NCBI GenBank assembly: GCA_034766995.1
Contig: CM068322.1
Location: 9,639,310 to 9,703,309, forward strand
DNA from: Acanthacorydalis orientalis
Lineage: Eukaryota; Arthropoda; Insecta; Megaloptera; Corydalidae
DNA: 64,000 nucleotides
Reading direction: 5' to 3'
The notes under the pieces were generated by a model. That model was not told the DNA's origin, did no database searches, and was given only the letters and a program-made list of their open reading frames with translations. This document shows positions 32,930-44,346 of the stretch, in pieces. Within the stretch, counting starts at the first letter, position 1, and each line of letters opens with the position of its first letter. The translations under genes and the position numbers were made by a program.

Positions 32930-33330
32930 GAATATACGGAGCACAGCACATAAAACAAATCGAATTCTCAGACACGAGAACGTGAGATAATAATTGTGTG
33001 AATATAAGGTAGATATTAACGAGCGTTTTAAATCAAAGGCCCACTGGTGCAATTTTATCATAAAAGAAGTAATTACGAGAAGTAATAACAAACAATAGAG
33101 GATGATGAACGCGCCAAGTCGGTCATATAATAAAAGTAAAATTACGCTAACAACAAAAGGGCTGTGAGGAGAGAAAGCGAACGAAAAGATAAATGACTAC
33201 AAATGTAGTACAGGAAATGAGTAAAGTTTATGTTCGAGCTCAGTGGAAATATGCCACGGGGGATAAGAGATCGAGAGTATTTATTTCAACTCTGATTCAG
33301 CTTTATGGACAACGTTTTTATTTATGATTT
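32930..33330. other. higher-complexity island, candidate enhancer
   Basis: A 400-bp stretch of balanced, non-repetitive sequence, with CAAAGGCCCACTGGTGC, TTTTATCATAAAA (Hox/Caudal-like core), AACGCGCCAAGTCGG and CCACGGGGGATAAGAGATC. It is open in no long frame and has no transposon motif. Cis-regulatory role is inference from composition only. Confidence 0.25.
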
Positions 33331-33445
33331 GAAAAAATAAATTTATATTGGGTTCGAAAACAATAACATTTTAAGTTGAGCTAAAAAAGATTGGTCTTTT
33401 TATACGTTAAATCGTCCGTTTTACCTATGTTTATTGACATTTATT

Positions 33446-33485
<40 letters not shown>

Positions 33486-33486
33486 T
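33446..33486. repeat. (CA)n(TA)n microsatellite
   Basis: About ten CA units then about ten TA units. Confidence 0.95.
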
Positions 33487-33655
33487 TTCTTGAAATAAAA
33501 TTTAAAAAATCGAGTTACTAAAGTAAATAAAGCAAAGAACAGTAAAATATAAATGTTTTCCATTTTTATTCTTATAAATTTTATATAAGAATAAATAAAA
33601 GTATTAACTATTTTATCGATGGAATTTTAATAAATAAAGGTATCTGCATGAAATA

Positions 33656-34210
33656 TTAGGTTAATAGAAAAATAATTCCGATTTCTGATCTTCAAATCCA
33701 TCTACATTTGTAACAATTTTATCTTTTAAGTGGTTCAGACCTGTTGGGTGACTAACGCCTAAATTTTGTGCAAACTCTCAGATTGTAATGCGTGGTTTTG
33801 ATTCAACTAACGCTTTTAGTTGGTCGTTATGAACTGAAGAAGGACGACCGCGACCTTCTTCATCTTCAAGGCTCTCGTCCCCAGCACGAAATTTTTGGAA
33901 TCACTAATGCACCGTATGTTCATTAACAGTACGTACACCAAAGGCATTGTTTAATTTATAGCAGTTTCTGCTGTTTTATCTTGCGTTTTGAAATCATACA
34001 AAAATTACTCTTGCTTCTTTTCATCTTTATTTCAATAGTCCAATTTAAAGCAAAATTAATAATGAAACCAAAGTCGATGTTACTAAAATACTGACCGAAA
34101 AATGAACTTTAAAATGATTAATATGAAACGATTAAATGACACTTTCATTGAAAAAAATTAAGATTAGATTTCAGAAAATAAAAAACGTAATTATTTTCGT
34201 ATCAACCGAA
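33656..34210 (-). mobile_element. 560-bp mariner derivative, copy D
   Basis: TTAGGTTAATAGAAAAATAA on the left and TTCGGTTGATACGAAAATAA (reverse complement) on the right, flanked by TA on both sides. The HTH relic retains GDESLEDEEGRGRPSSVHND-like reading on the minus strand (about 33815-33885), the best preserved of the copies. Confidence 0.82.
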
Positions 34211-35020
34211 TAAAAATCGAATATTAATAGTATCAAAAGTAAAGTAGAGAAAAAAAACTGTTCTAAAAACATTTTCTTTATATAATAAAATATGAAATTT
34301 TATTTTTGATCGATTATTCATGTTGGATCAGTTTGTAAATTTTTCGACATATATAAGACAATGTATAAACGTTTATGTATGAATATAAAGAAAATATTCA
34401 TTAATAAAAACTTCTAAAATAAATTATAAATTGTAGTCCTTTCTAACTATTTGTAAATTATATAACATAATCTAATTTATACTTATAAAACAGAAGAAGT
34501 ATTCGAATAAACATGAACATTCAATATACAACTATCTGTTCGTTCAAAGTAAAATTGGAGTATAATTATCAATATTTAGATCATTTATACGATTCCTTTT
34601 TATTTTGCTGGAATTTTTTTCTCGGTTGTCGACTTTAAAGGACGTAAAAATATATATTTTTTAAATTATTTTAAAATTATGTTAACATTAATAAGATTTT
34701 ATTCATACCAAGTTTATTTCATTAAGATATTTAATGACATATTTTCTTCTTATTAAATATAACTTTCCTAAATATTTTAAAAAAGATATAGAAAATTTGG
34801 TCTTGATTGATAGAATTGTATATTTAACGGTAAAAACTATCAAGGAAAAATCAAATGAAATCGTTACAAATTTCAAAATGTTTGTAAAAAGTATAGATAT
34901 TGTTAGATACACAATTATTTTTAAATATTATATAATCTTTAAATATAATGATTCGATTTTTCAAATAAAATATTATTAAATACTAGTGTTAAAATTAATT
35001 AAAAAAATACTTAAGTTGTC
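34211..35020. other. AT-rich spacer
   Basis: 34311-34350 (GATCGATTATTCATGTTGGA) may be a fragment of a 'TTCACAAAT' MITE arm. The two overlapping frames at 34703-34979 are A/T-driven and on opposite strands, so I do not treat either as a gene. Confidence 0.4.
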
Positions 35021-35024
35021 TGAG

Positions 35025-35240
35025 TTCATTATTTATCACACTCTTATGCCACCATCCATCAGCGCATGTTGGAACGATACGTAACGAAACAAAAATAGAA
35101 TCCAAGTTGATTCATTATTGGTCGGAAGTAATTAATTGTTGGTTGAAGAGAAATATTCAGATTATTAATAATAACTATTCAATTAAGCAAATCAATAGCA
35201 AAACATAGACCGTAGAGCTATGCCGTGCGCCAGCTAATAA
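35025..35240. other. candidate enhancer island rich in homeobox-like cores
   Basis: It contains GGAAGTAATTAATTGTTGG, TTCAATTAAGCAAATCAATA and ATTCATTATTGGTCGG, i.e. several TAATTA/CAATTAA homeobox cores beside non-repetitive sequence such as GCCACCATCCATCAGCGC and CTATGCCGTGCGCCAGC. No exon. Homeobox cores are common by chance in AT-rich DNA, so this is weak. Confidence 0.22.
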
Positions 35241-35875
35241 TATACACATATTTTTATGTGTATCTTTTTTATATTTTTTATGAAACATTTTCTATTTAGA
35301 GTCATATAACTATCCTTTATATAATAACTTATATACGAACGCACAACCATTTTTTAAAAGCAGGATTAGATGTAAATTATGTAAAATCTATTCATTTATG
35401 TTCATTTTATAAACTGTTTTAATGTTATTAATTGTACGTTCCAATAATCACAATTAATTTTTTTGTGGAAAAATAAATTATGGAGAATTTTCTAGACGAG
35501 TGACAATTATCTTAATCATATTTATTTCTAATAAATAAATTAATTACATTCGATGTCGAATTTATTTTATTTAAAAAGTTAGAAATATATTTAAAATCAT
35601 GAATTAATCATATCTTCAAGTAATATTCCCAGTTAATTGAATTTGTTTTAATAAAAGAGAATATATTTCCTTAATCTAATGAAGCGAAATTTAGAGTTAG
35701 GAGCATCCATTAAAGAGGCTACACATGACAAACTATTAAATTATTTTTTAACTTTTTACCTGCTTTTATTTTAGTTTGTATGTTTTGTGTACTTTCGTAT
35801 CAAATATCATCGATAATATTATATCTCTATGTGATTCTATATATGTCTTTATCTAATGAGTAAATTAATAAATAT

Positions 35876-35877
<2 letters not shown>

Positions 35878-35926
<49 letters not shown>

Positions 35927-35946
35927 TTATATATATATATATATAT
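35878..35946. repeat. (TA)n microsatellite
   Basis: TA runs with TG and TTTA interruptions. Confidence 0.95.
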
Positions 35947-36149
35947 CCATCAGTGAGTATTATACCTTTTCAATATTATACTGTGTATAAACAATTTGGT
36001 TTATACAGTTTTTTTTTAAAAGTTATAGTTCTTCGTTATAGTTATAAACAATTGAAATTAAAATTTCTTACTAAATAAAGAATCTCTTTAAATATGAAAT
36101 AATTATAAATAATATAGTTTTGGCGGTATGGTTAAATTTAACATAACAT

Positions 36150-36440
36150 AGATTTTTCAATTGTTCCAGAGACTACAATTTTTTTTATTAAAAATGGTCA
36201 ATATTTGATTACTTAGGATTTTAAATTGTTGCTGGTGAATATAAAAAAAATAATGATCTTAGGAGATCAATTTGACATTGTTTTATTCTTCACTGCTCTG
36301 AGAATCATATATCATCATAAAAATGGGAATGAGCAACAAACAAATATGATCTACTTTCAGTTATTAGATATTTTTATTAAAAAAAACAATTTCTACTTAG
36401 AGATAAATGGAAAATTCATTTATGAAAATAATTATAAATA
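36150..36440. mobile_element. probable 'TTCACAAAT' MITE copy, diverged
   Basis: The centre ATCATCATAAAAATGGGAAT-GAGCAACA (about 36310-36338) and the right part (TCAGTTATTAGAT, GGAAAATTCATTTATGAAAA) resemble the family; ends are too diverged to place exactly. The 81-codon frame at 36226 lies within it and is not a gene. Confidence 0.35.
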
Positions 36441-36444
36441 TATT

Positions 36445-36805
36445 AAAAAATGTTGTTTTAAAGTTAAATAAAGAAATATTAAAGTACTATAATAAAATGG
36501 TAATAATAAATTGTTGTATAAATTAAGTAACTAGAAGCCAAATCAATTTTTTTTCATTAGTATTTTATTTTGTTTATTGTTTTTTGGTAAATTAAGTTTG
36601 TGTTGCATTAAGCACTCGTGTATTTGTAGAACAGGAAAGTAAGTGCAATGAATGAGAGAATGACTGTAAAAGAACTGTATAATTAATATTCTAATTATGT
36701 AACTAATTTGTTTGATAACAACAGAAATAGCTTGTTTATTCGTTGACTTATTTTCCAGGTAATAATATAACACATTTATATTATCTGTTAAAAAAATACG
36801 AATAT
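36445..36805. other. AT-rich spacer
   Basis: A 76-codon minus frame (36543-36773) shows no recognisable domain. Confidence 0.35.
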
Positions 36806-36809
36806 ATCA

Positions 36810-37110
36810 AATTTGAATCGCCGGCACCAATGACTAGTGGATAGCTGTCACAGCATCTAACTAGCGCCAAAAGTTTGTAAATAACGTATATTATTCTTCA
36901 TTACTGAGTTTGTTCGCTCCTAAATTTAAAAGAATGGACCAATGAAATGAGAACGTTGTAAACGCCTTTATCCGTATTTAGATCTATTGTTTATTTGCCC
37001 GGACGCGATGAGATTATACTCCCGATGATTTATTTACTGAAGCGGTGAATATTCTCAGGCCATCACGCTTTTCAACAATAGAAGCAGAAAGCTATTTTAA
37101 ATAAAGATCT
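36810..37110. other. candidate regulatory island
   Basis: Non-repetitive, GC-richer sequence with CCGGCACCAATGACTAGTGG, ATTGTTTATTTGCCCGGACG (forkhead-like TGTTTATTT) and GATCTCGCGGGATGATAC. No frame or splice pattern. Confidence 0.25.
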
Positions 37111-37449
37111 CGCGGGATGATACAAAAAATATTTTTGTTCTTTGAAAAAAAAATATTATAAATGACTCCGCATTCACATTTTTCTACCTATATTTGTAAT
37201 TTATATTCGAATGATATATCTTTTACCAAATCGTGAAAAAAGTGGTCGTTGAAAAGCAATTTTTAACAGGAAATTCTATATTTTGAAGTAAAAAGACGAA
37301 TCGTTTGTTTCAAAGAAATTACAAAGAGAAGAAATACAATTTTAGTTACTGTATAAATCATCTTTTCAAGTTGAGTGACCTAAATAAAGAAAAGAAAAAC
37401 TGAAACTAAAGTAACGGAATATAGTATTGAATCATTTTATCACAGTGTT

Positions 37450-37451
<2 letters not shown>

Positions 37452-37514
<63 letters not shown>
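37452..37514. repeat. (TA)n microsatellite
   Basis: About 31 TA units. Confidence 0.95.
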
Positions 37515-37515
<1 letters not shown>

Positions 37516-37910
37516 GTAATCTAAAATAATATACTGGTTCATTTAATTAATAATGATTATAATTATTTTTCTCACTGAGTAATCTTACTAAAACAACTAA
37601 GTCATATCTTATTAAGCAATATTTTATATTAATATTTGTTTCATTTGTATTAATTTATATTTTTCACTAGTTATGGTTTTTATTTTTATTCTCGTTAAAA
37701 ATATATTAAAAATAATATATTTGTTTAATAGAAGCTTAGAATCTGTTATTTGATATTGTCTATTTATATTAAAGTAAGTATAAATTATTTTAAAATATTA
37801 AAAATAATATTTAACAAAATCAGAATGCATATTGTGTAAATTGAAAATTAATTTTATTAAATAGATTTTTAATGTACATCTTTTCTCTTCCTATTTCTCT
37901 TCTATTATTA
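37515..37910. other. AT-rich spacer
   Basis: Nothing recognised. Confidence 0.5.
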
Positions 37911-37913
37911 GTA

Positions 37914-38070
37914 TTAAGTTGGAGAAAAAATAATTGGAGTTTATAACCTTCAAATTCATTTACATTTAGAGCATTTTGATTTTCCTAGCTGTTTTAAGTA
38001 GTCTGGAACTGTTGAATTACTAACGTCTGTTTCGTGCAAGCTCTTGAATTGTTGTACGTGGTTCAAATTG
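37914..38070 (-). mobile_element. 560-bp mariner derivative, truncated copy E
   Basis: TTAAGTTGGAGAAAAAATAA after a TA, then about 155 bp colinear with the other copies up to GTTGTACGTGGTTCAAATTG. There it stops at the left edge of the duplicated block that starts at about 38077. Confidence 0.75.
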
Positions 38071-38076
38071 ATGGGC

Positions 38077-38620
38077 GAAGTAATATATTTTTTTTGTATT
38101 TGTTGTTTTAATATATTAATATCAATTATGTATATTATTTTTATAAAATATTCTTCTTTGCATTAATATTTATGGAATTATTAACATATTTTATATGGGC
38201 GAAAATATTATTAACTTAATTAACAAAAACAATGATTAAAAATTGATATTGAAAATAAATTTATTTTAGAGAATACTGTTTATACGTTTGCATCTTTATT
38301 AGATTCATTAGTTTAAATTTTTAGTGAGGTTTCTTTTTAAGAAAATATTAATTTTTTGGTTAAATTTTGAAACGTATTAAAGCTATTGTTATACAATAGA
38401 AGTTTTAGCTAATTGCTTGTTTAATAATAGATAAAAAGTTAGGTATAGAAAGCTGCAAGTTACACTTATTACTAAAAAGTACTAGTTGTTAACTGTGACT
38501 AACTACTAGTGAAGATTAGCAACTAGAAAAAATAAATTATTACTCTTTTCACTATAATTGAAAGCGTTACCTAATAACAGCATGCGTATTTTGACCACTG
38601 TCAGATTCTAGTGAAAATTC
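38077..38620 (+). repeat. direct duplication block, copy 1
   Basis: About 540 bp alignable to 44347-44903, with shared runs such as ATATTAATATCAATTATGT, AATGATTAAAAATTGATATT and GCTGTGACTAAC-like (AACTGTGACTAACTACTAGT here). In both places a mariner derivative follows at the same point, so block and element were duplicated together. Roughly a quarter of positions differ by eye. Identity of the block itself unknown. Confidence 0.7.
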
Positions 38621-39081
38621 TTAGGTCAGAAGAAAAATAATTGCACTTAATGGCCATCAAATTCATACACACTTTAGCTTTTTTGATTTTCCTAGCTGTT
38701 TTAAATGGTCCAGAACTGTTGAATGACCAGCGCCTAAATTTTGTACAAACTCTCGAATTGTTGTACGTGGGGCTGATTCAATTAACTTGTTCAGTTGGTC
38801 GTTATGAACTGAAGAAGGACGTCCTCTACCTTCTTAATCTTCAAGGCTCTCGTCCCCAGCTAAATTTTTGGAACTACTGTTGCACCGTCGGTTACTCAAC
38901 AGTTTCCACACCCAAAGTATCGTTTAAATTATGAACAGTTTCTGCTGCTTTAACACTCATTTTGATTTCATACAAAAAATGAATTTATTTTCTTCATGTC
39001 CATTTTTAATTCAATAGTTCCATTTGATGTAAAATTAATAATAAAATCAAACTCGATGTTACCAAAATACAGACCGAAAAA
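38621..39081 (-). mobile_element. 560-bp mariner derivative, copy F (3' truncated)
   Basis: Starts TTAGGTCAGAAGAAAAATAA and is colinear with the family to GACCGAAAAA at 39081, then diverges, so the outer right end is lost. The frame at 38641-38934 on the + strand is antisense to the HTH relic. Confidence 0.78.
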
Positions 39082-39181
39082 CCTTTCATAAAATCTTGTA
39101 CCTACAATGAAATAAATATCTGCTTATTAAATTTAATGCTTTCGTTAGTAAAACCTTTGAAGAATAGATTATGAAGAGGAA

Positions 39182-39184
<3 letters not shown>

Positions 39185-39214
<30 letters not shown>

Positions 39215-39221
39215 TTATTTA

Positions 39222-39270
<49 letters not shown>

Positions 39271-39372
39271 TTATATATATGTATATATATATATTTATTT
39301 ATATATATTTATATATATGTATATATATATTTATTTATATATATTTATATATATGTATATATATATATATGT

Positions 39373-39434
<62 letters not shown>

Positions 39435-39435
39435 T
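39185..39435. repeat. 250-bp compound (TA)n/(TTTA)n/(TG)n satellite-like array
   Basis: TA runs with TTTATTTA and TATG interruptions arranged in a higher-order unit of about 36 bp repeated at least three times (39260-39360). It is open in all three + frames only because of the repeat. Confidence 0.92.
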
Positions 39436-39639
39436 TAATTATTTTTTTATAATTTCACTATTATTTTCTTCTTATAGTTTTCTGCATTCCTAAAATAATT
39501 ATCAATTAACATTGATATTTTTATTAAATATTCGTTAATTTATCCACGTTGAAATATATAGCTATTTTGCGTAGATGGTATTTTAACAATATTTTACAAA
39601 GTACTTACGATAACCATTTTCTCTTTAATATAGCAACTG

Positions 39640-40040
39640 CCTCTTTGTTGAATACGATATAGCGGATACAGCCTCTTTTCTGTTTTACGATGTCATGAGT
39701 AAAAGCACAGAAAGGTAATTATGATTTATAGACACGCGCGTCCATTGCGGTTTAAAAGGCATCGTCGCATCGCTGACACTTTGACATATCGACGCCGCAA
39801 AGCAGACTGCGTCAACCTCAACGCTTACGCGTTCCGTTTCGTGGTTGGCGATGCGTTAAACAGGTTTCCGGGCTACAGACTCTGACTGATGAGTGTCAAT
39901 TGAACGGTGTGTCGAGATTAATGCATATTCGAAATCAGTTGCATCAATCGTTTCGGATACGTCTTTCTCGCTAAATTCGACTGATTCCACGGGGCGTTTA
40001 TACTTAGATATACCACAGAGTAGATTTAATTGAGGTGTAT
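39640..40040. other. largest GC-richer island, candidate enhancer
   Basis: About 400 bp of non-repetitive sequence with many CpG: GACACGCGCGTCCATTGCGG, CGTCGCATCGCTGACAC, ACGCTTACGCGTTCCGTTTC. It contains a Runt-like TTGCGGTTT, a GGTAATTATGATTTATAG homeobox cluster and ATTAATGCATATTC (POU-like). No frame longer than chance, no transposon motif. Regulatory function is inference. Confidence 0.3.
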
Positions 40041-40368
40041 GTATGTAATTTCAAAGGTACTGATATTTATTTGAAAAGCGTATAACTCTCTGTATCTCTA
40101 TAGCTTTAGGCAAATGATCTTAGTTAATATTACAGATTTAATAGCATATTTCATTGCTTAATCAATATACATCTGATGGTACTGCTGCAGGGATATATGA
40201 AATAGTAATTAGTTTTACCTTATAGATCCGAATTTTTATTCCATTTCACTACATTAAAGACAAATAAATACTTTTTTTATTTTAGTACTTTTTTCAGTAT
40301 TAATTGCATATTTCTATAATTGACTTAAAATTTATTAGTGTCGTTGTTTCTTGGTTTCATATATTATA

Positions 40369-41622
40369 TTGATGCTAAAGTAATTGCGGTTTTTATCATT
40401 TTTGGCGACGATTTTTCTAGTTATTGTCATCTTTTGTTATAGTCACATGATACATCATTGTAAAAAATGTAATTAGCGCTACTGATTTCAGTTTATATCT
40501 ATTGTTTTCATTATTTAGTATTTGTTGGATATAATAACTTAAATTAGCCATGAAAAAAAAACAAATTCGCACGATTTTGTTGTATGCGTTTAAATTGGGA
40601 CGTAAAGAAACAAAAACTGCTTGAAATACCAAATTTGTTTTTAGTGAAGAGACAATTAGTCATCGTACAGCTTAACACTGGTTCCAAAAAGTTCGTAATG
40701 GAAACGAAAGCCTTGATTATATGGGTCTTAAATTCCTTCAGCTATAAGCAATAATGATTTATGAACCTTTATTGAAGCGGACCCACGTGAAACAACTCGA
40801 TAGGAGACAGAAGAACTCAATGTTGTTCATGTAACAGTTGTTCGACATTTGTTCAACTCAAACTTTGATCATTTGAGTCTGAATGGAAAAACAAAAAAGC
40901 TGTATAAATTGGGGCCGTATGCACTAAACCAACATCAAGCAATTTATCGATACGAAGTTTGCTCTGCGTTTATTTTGCGTAATAAAAATGATCCCTTTTT
41001 TGATTACATTATCACATGTGATGAAAAATGGTTTCTTTCCAACCATCGGAAACATTTGTCATAGTGTTTAGACCGTGGAGAAGCACCAAAATTGTTTCAT
41101 AAACCGAAGCTTCATGAAAAAAAATTATGGTCACTGTTTGGTGGTCGTCAAGTGGCATCATTCACTACAACTTCTTAAATCCTGGTGAAACAATAACAGC
41201 AGAATAATATTACCAGGAATTTGAAAAAATGTATAGGAACAATTATTCATCTGGACAACTCCTGGTCACACTTCTCACAAATAACTAAAAACCTTAAATG
41301 AACTGGGTTATGAAATCTTATCTCACCCGTCTTATTCTCTGGACCTGTCTCCAATAGATTATCATTTTTTTTAAACATTTGAGTAATTTCCTACTAGAGA
41401 AGGGTTTCAAAGATCAAATATCAGCTCAAAGCGCTTTCAATAAATTCTTTAATTCCAGGACTCCAGAATTTTCTCTTGTAGGAACAAACAAACTTGTTTT
41501 CCGTTGGAAGAAATGTGTGCAGGCAATGGTCTTTATTTTGATTAATAAATATAATTTTTATCTGATATATTCGCTTCTATACTCAATATCTCAAAATTTC
41601 AATTATTTTTGCATCAACTTAA
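40369..41622 (+). mobile_element. full-length mariner (mellifera-like), inactive
   Basis: Left end TTGATGCTAAAGTAATTGCG; right end in reverse complement TTAAGTTGATGCAAAAATAA followed by TTGAAATTTT. Length 1254 bp, the normal size, with TA at the left border. The transposase relic is at 40550-41545. Its ends resemble, but are distinct from, those of the 560-bp family. Confidence 0.85.
40550..41545 (+). pseudogene. mariner transposase, full-length but frameshifted
   Basis: It begins MKKKQIRTILLYAFKLGRKE and runs through RTA-stop-HWFQKVRNGNESL (HTH region), AIYRYEVCSAFILRNKNDPF, ITCDEKWFLSNHRK (first catalytic D), LDRGEAPKLFHKPKLHEKKL, LNPGETITAE, DNSWSHFSQIT (second D, family DNARPH), YSLDLSPIDYHFF (third D), SRTPEFSLVGTNKL and ends GNGLYFD-stop at 41545. 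All three aspartates are recognisable but lie in different frames, with several stops. It shares the MExK-QIR--LYEFKLG start with the 560-bp derivatives. Confidence 0.88.
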
Positions 41623-41624
41623 TT

Positions 41625-42460
41625 TTTATTTTAATTATATTTCCACAAAAATTTTTCTGTTTTACAATTATTTATCACTACAAAATTCTTGTACAGTTTT
41701 TTCCATACTTTCGTCTGACTGGAATTTTGTTATAAACTAATATCCTATAAATATAATTATTTTTTAATTAGCATTAAATTCATATAAAAAACGTATATAT
41801 GTTTAAGTTGGAATATTTTCATAACGATACAAAATATATTTTATTCATTCTTTGCAAAAATTCAAGCTCTAAGTTATATACAACAGCATGTGTACTTTCT
41901 ATAAAATTATTCCATTTTACTTTCACTTTTAAGTTGTTTTTATTATAAGTTTAAAAAAGGTTTTTGGATTGTCCATAAATAATTTAAAGACTTTGGACAA
42001 TACACTGAAACGTGGGAAGTTATAAATGAATGGATCAGCAAGTAAACTGGTATTATTTGTATAATAATAAGAGTAAAGGTTTTAAAATAGAAATATAGAT
42101 TTATTTTTGTAAAAAATACAACTGATGTTGAAAAGAAGTTACTGACTGAAAACTAAAAAATATTAAAATTCTTGTGAACATAATATACATTTTATTAGAT
42201 GTTTGCAAAGGACAGAAGTAGATTCATTTAAAAAGAAAGAATTTTCTTTCTTTAGTCGAGTTTTCTTATTGATTAGTGTCTCGATAGGTAGCTAATAATA
42301 AGCTTATCACTTATGGAATGAATGAGACTATCAGCTGTCAGTCAGAATTAAACTGTATAAGAGTTTAGATCGGTGATTCTAAGCAAAACAAACTACAACC
42401 TCATTTCAGTATAAGAAAATTAGTTCAACAACGTCATTCTAGTTTGGTATCAACTTTAGC
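41625..42460. other. AT-rich spacer
   Basis: A short stem ATTGTCCA/TGGACAAT at about 41970-42002; nothing else. Confidence 0.45.
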
Positions 42461-42462
42461 TA

Positions 42463-42531
42463 ATATATATATATATATATATACATTTGTTTAATTTATT
42501 GAACAAAATAATATATTAATAACAGCTGTAA

Positions 42532-42593
<62 letters not shown>

Positions 42594-42599
42594 ACCGTA

Positions 42600-42646
<47 letters not shown>
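42463..42646. repeat. three (TA)n microsatellites
   Basis: TA runs at about 42463-42482, 42536-42586 and 42598-42646. Confidence 0.95.
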
Positions 42647-42650
<4 letters not shown>

Positions 42651-42825
42651 TTAGTCTTTAATCAAATGGGGATAAATATCCAGTCCTTCCGATATATTTA
42701 TTTTATTCAAAAAAAAGTTTTATTTCTTCAGCAATTAATTCAATAAAGTTTTTTTGTGAGAACTTAAAAATCATAAAATGACCAAGATAATAAAATAAAT
42801 CACTTGCATTATCTTTTACAAGTCG

Positions 42826-43399
42826 TTAACCTTTTCAGTACTCTGCACGAGTATACTCGTCAAATATTTCTACGGTTCCTAGACAAGTATATTTGCATGT
42901 GCTTCTTCAATAGGGAAGAACTCAAAACGAGTTTGTTTTTCCCAGTCTATGACTCACTGAACATTTGGCGCATACAAAGTGAAAGCTTTATCGCCGTTGC
43001 AGTGTATTTTGTAATTAAAATAAAGACGATTAGTCGTGCATGACACATGATTGTCTTGACGTTGTGTAATTATTATTGATTGATTTATTTATTTTATTAC
43101 CACGAACCAATGGATACTATCCATGGTAAGTCGTATGGCAATAAGAAGCACAATTTTTCAAATAAAGCTTCGTTCTGTTAAAAAGAATATAATTTCACGG
43201 AGATAAATAAACTTAATATTTTTGATAATTTGTACAGGAACAGGAGTCGATAAGCAGTTGAAAATTAACAGAAGATTTTCATCTTCTTAATGCAGTTGTA
43301 AAATTAAAACGAAACTTTCATAGAAAGAACATCGATATAACAGCTTTTTTAAATATATGTAATATTTCTTAAAAAATATTATGTTTCTAAAAGGGTTAA
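42826..43399. mobile_element. candidate piggyBac-type non-autonomous element
   Basis: A TTAA at 42826 opens TTAACCTTTTCAGTACTCTG and a TTAA at 43396 closes the reverse complement TTAACCCTTTTAGAAACA: about 12 of the outer 14 bases agree and both ends carry the TTAA target. Next to the left end is the palindrome ACGAGTATACTCGT (42847-42860), a subterminal motif of piggyBac-like elements as I recall. Length 574 bp. The 79-codon frame at 42804-43043 crosses the border and is not a gene. Confidence 0.5.
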
Positions 43400-43462
43400 T
43401 GTGCAAAATTGAGTATTCTCAGTACTCAAATTTAAATAAAAACCATCTAAATATTTCTAACA

Positions 43463-43501
43463 CCACGATTAATCAACTTTCAGAAAAGTTGATTAGTCAT
43501 G
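43463..43501. repeat. hairpin, 10-bp perfect core stem
   Basis: AATCAACTTT (43471-43480) and AAAGTTGATT (43485-43494) pair exactly around CAGA; pairing extends outward with few mismatches (CACGATT/AGTCATG). It borders a 'TTCACAAAT' MITE fragment. Confidence 0.6.
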
Positions 43502-43504
43502 ATT

Positions 43505-43650
43505 TTCATCACCTAAACAAACACACTTTTCTCTTATCAAGAATGTTCAATAAATTATTTTTGATTGTTGCTTATTCCCATTTTAATAGTAAATTGTTTC
43601 ATTTATTTTTATTTATTACTTTGTATGTAATAATTTTATATATTGAATAA
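43505..43650. mobile_element. 'TTCACAAAT' MITE fragment, inverted
   Basis: ATGTTCAATAAATTATTTTT-GATTGTTGCTTATTCCCATT is the reverse complement of the family centre (AAATGGGAATAAGCAACAAT). A partial right arm (TATTGAATAATTTTATTCTG) follows. Confidence 0.4.
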
Positions 43651-43654
43651 TTTT

Positions 43655-44346
43655 ATTCTGTGTACCAAGCTGACTTTATCTCTTATGCATATATATTTTA
43701 CTGCAGTCGGAAGTAATGAAAGAAAACACTATAAGAGCATTTATACAACGTTGCATTATTCAATTAAAATGATACGTATTTTCAGATTAAATTTTATGAC
43801 TAGATATTTTGCTGTGAAATACAATTAAAATAACTTGTTTCGTTTGGCAATTCCCTGTAATTGCAATAAATCGCATTTATGTTATTATACATTGTATTGT
43901 AATATTATCTAATTGACGTAGTTTCTAAATACAACCATTAGATATCTATTTATCACCTAATTTAGTTATTTTTTACTTTTATTCTTTTTGTTCAACTACT
44001 GTTTATTTTTATTAATTCGTTTAGTAAAACACATTACATTTTCCATGTTTTATTTCCTGCAACTTAATACCTATCTACAGTTTATACTGTTATGGTATAA
44101 TTTACATATTTATATATTGTAAATTATAATCGAATAGTGTTACTTATAAATAACATTTATTTCCGTTTTTTATTATTTTTGTATATATTCTTTGTTCAAA
44201 TATATTTTAATTTGTAATTATAGTAGAAAATAATTGTATAGGGGAAAAGAATAATAATATTTAATAACAAAAACACAGGGATATTGTTAAGAATTATAGA
44301 TTTTATTTATTGTATAATTTTTTTTAAAAATGTTTCAATGAATTTT
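43655..44346. other. AT-rich spacer
   Basis: A 61-codon + frame at 43643-43828 has no recognisable features; otherwise nothing. Confidence 0.4.

Noticed and set aside
38641..38934. 97-codon + frame as a gene
   Set aside because: Antisense to the HTH relic of mariner-derivative copy F; the same holds for 22127-22321 in copy B.
39171..39493. Long frames rich in Tyr and Ile, here and at 32051, 51659, 55186, 56045 and elsewhere
   Set aside because: They are translations of (TA)n-type arrays, not proteins.
39870..39900. CTGATGAG as a hammerhead ribozyme core
   Set aside because: No matching stem II and GAAA element in the right positions.
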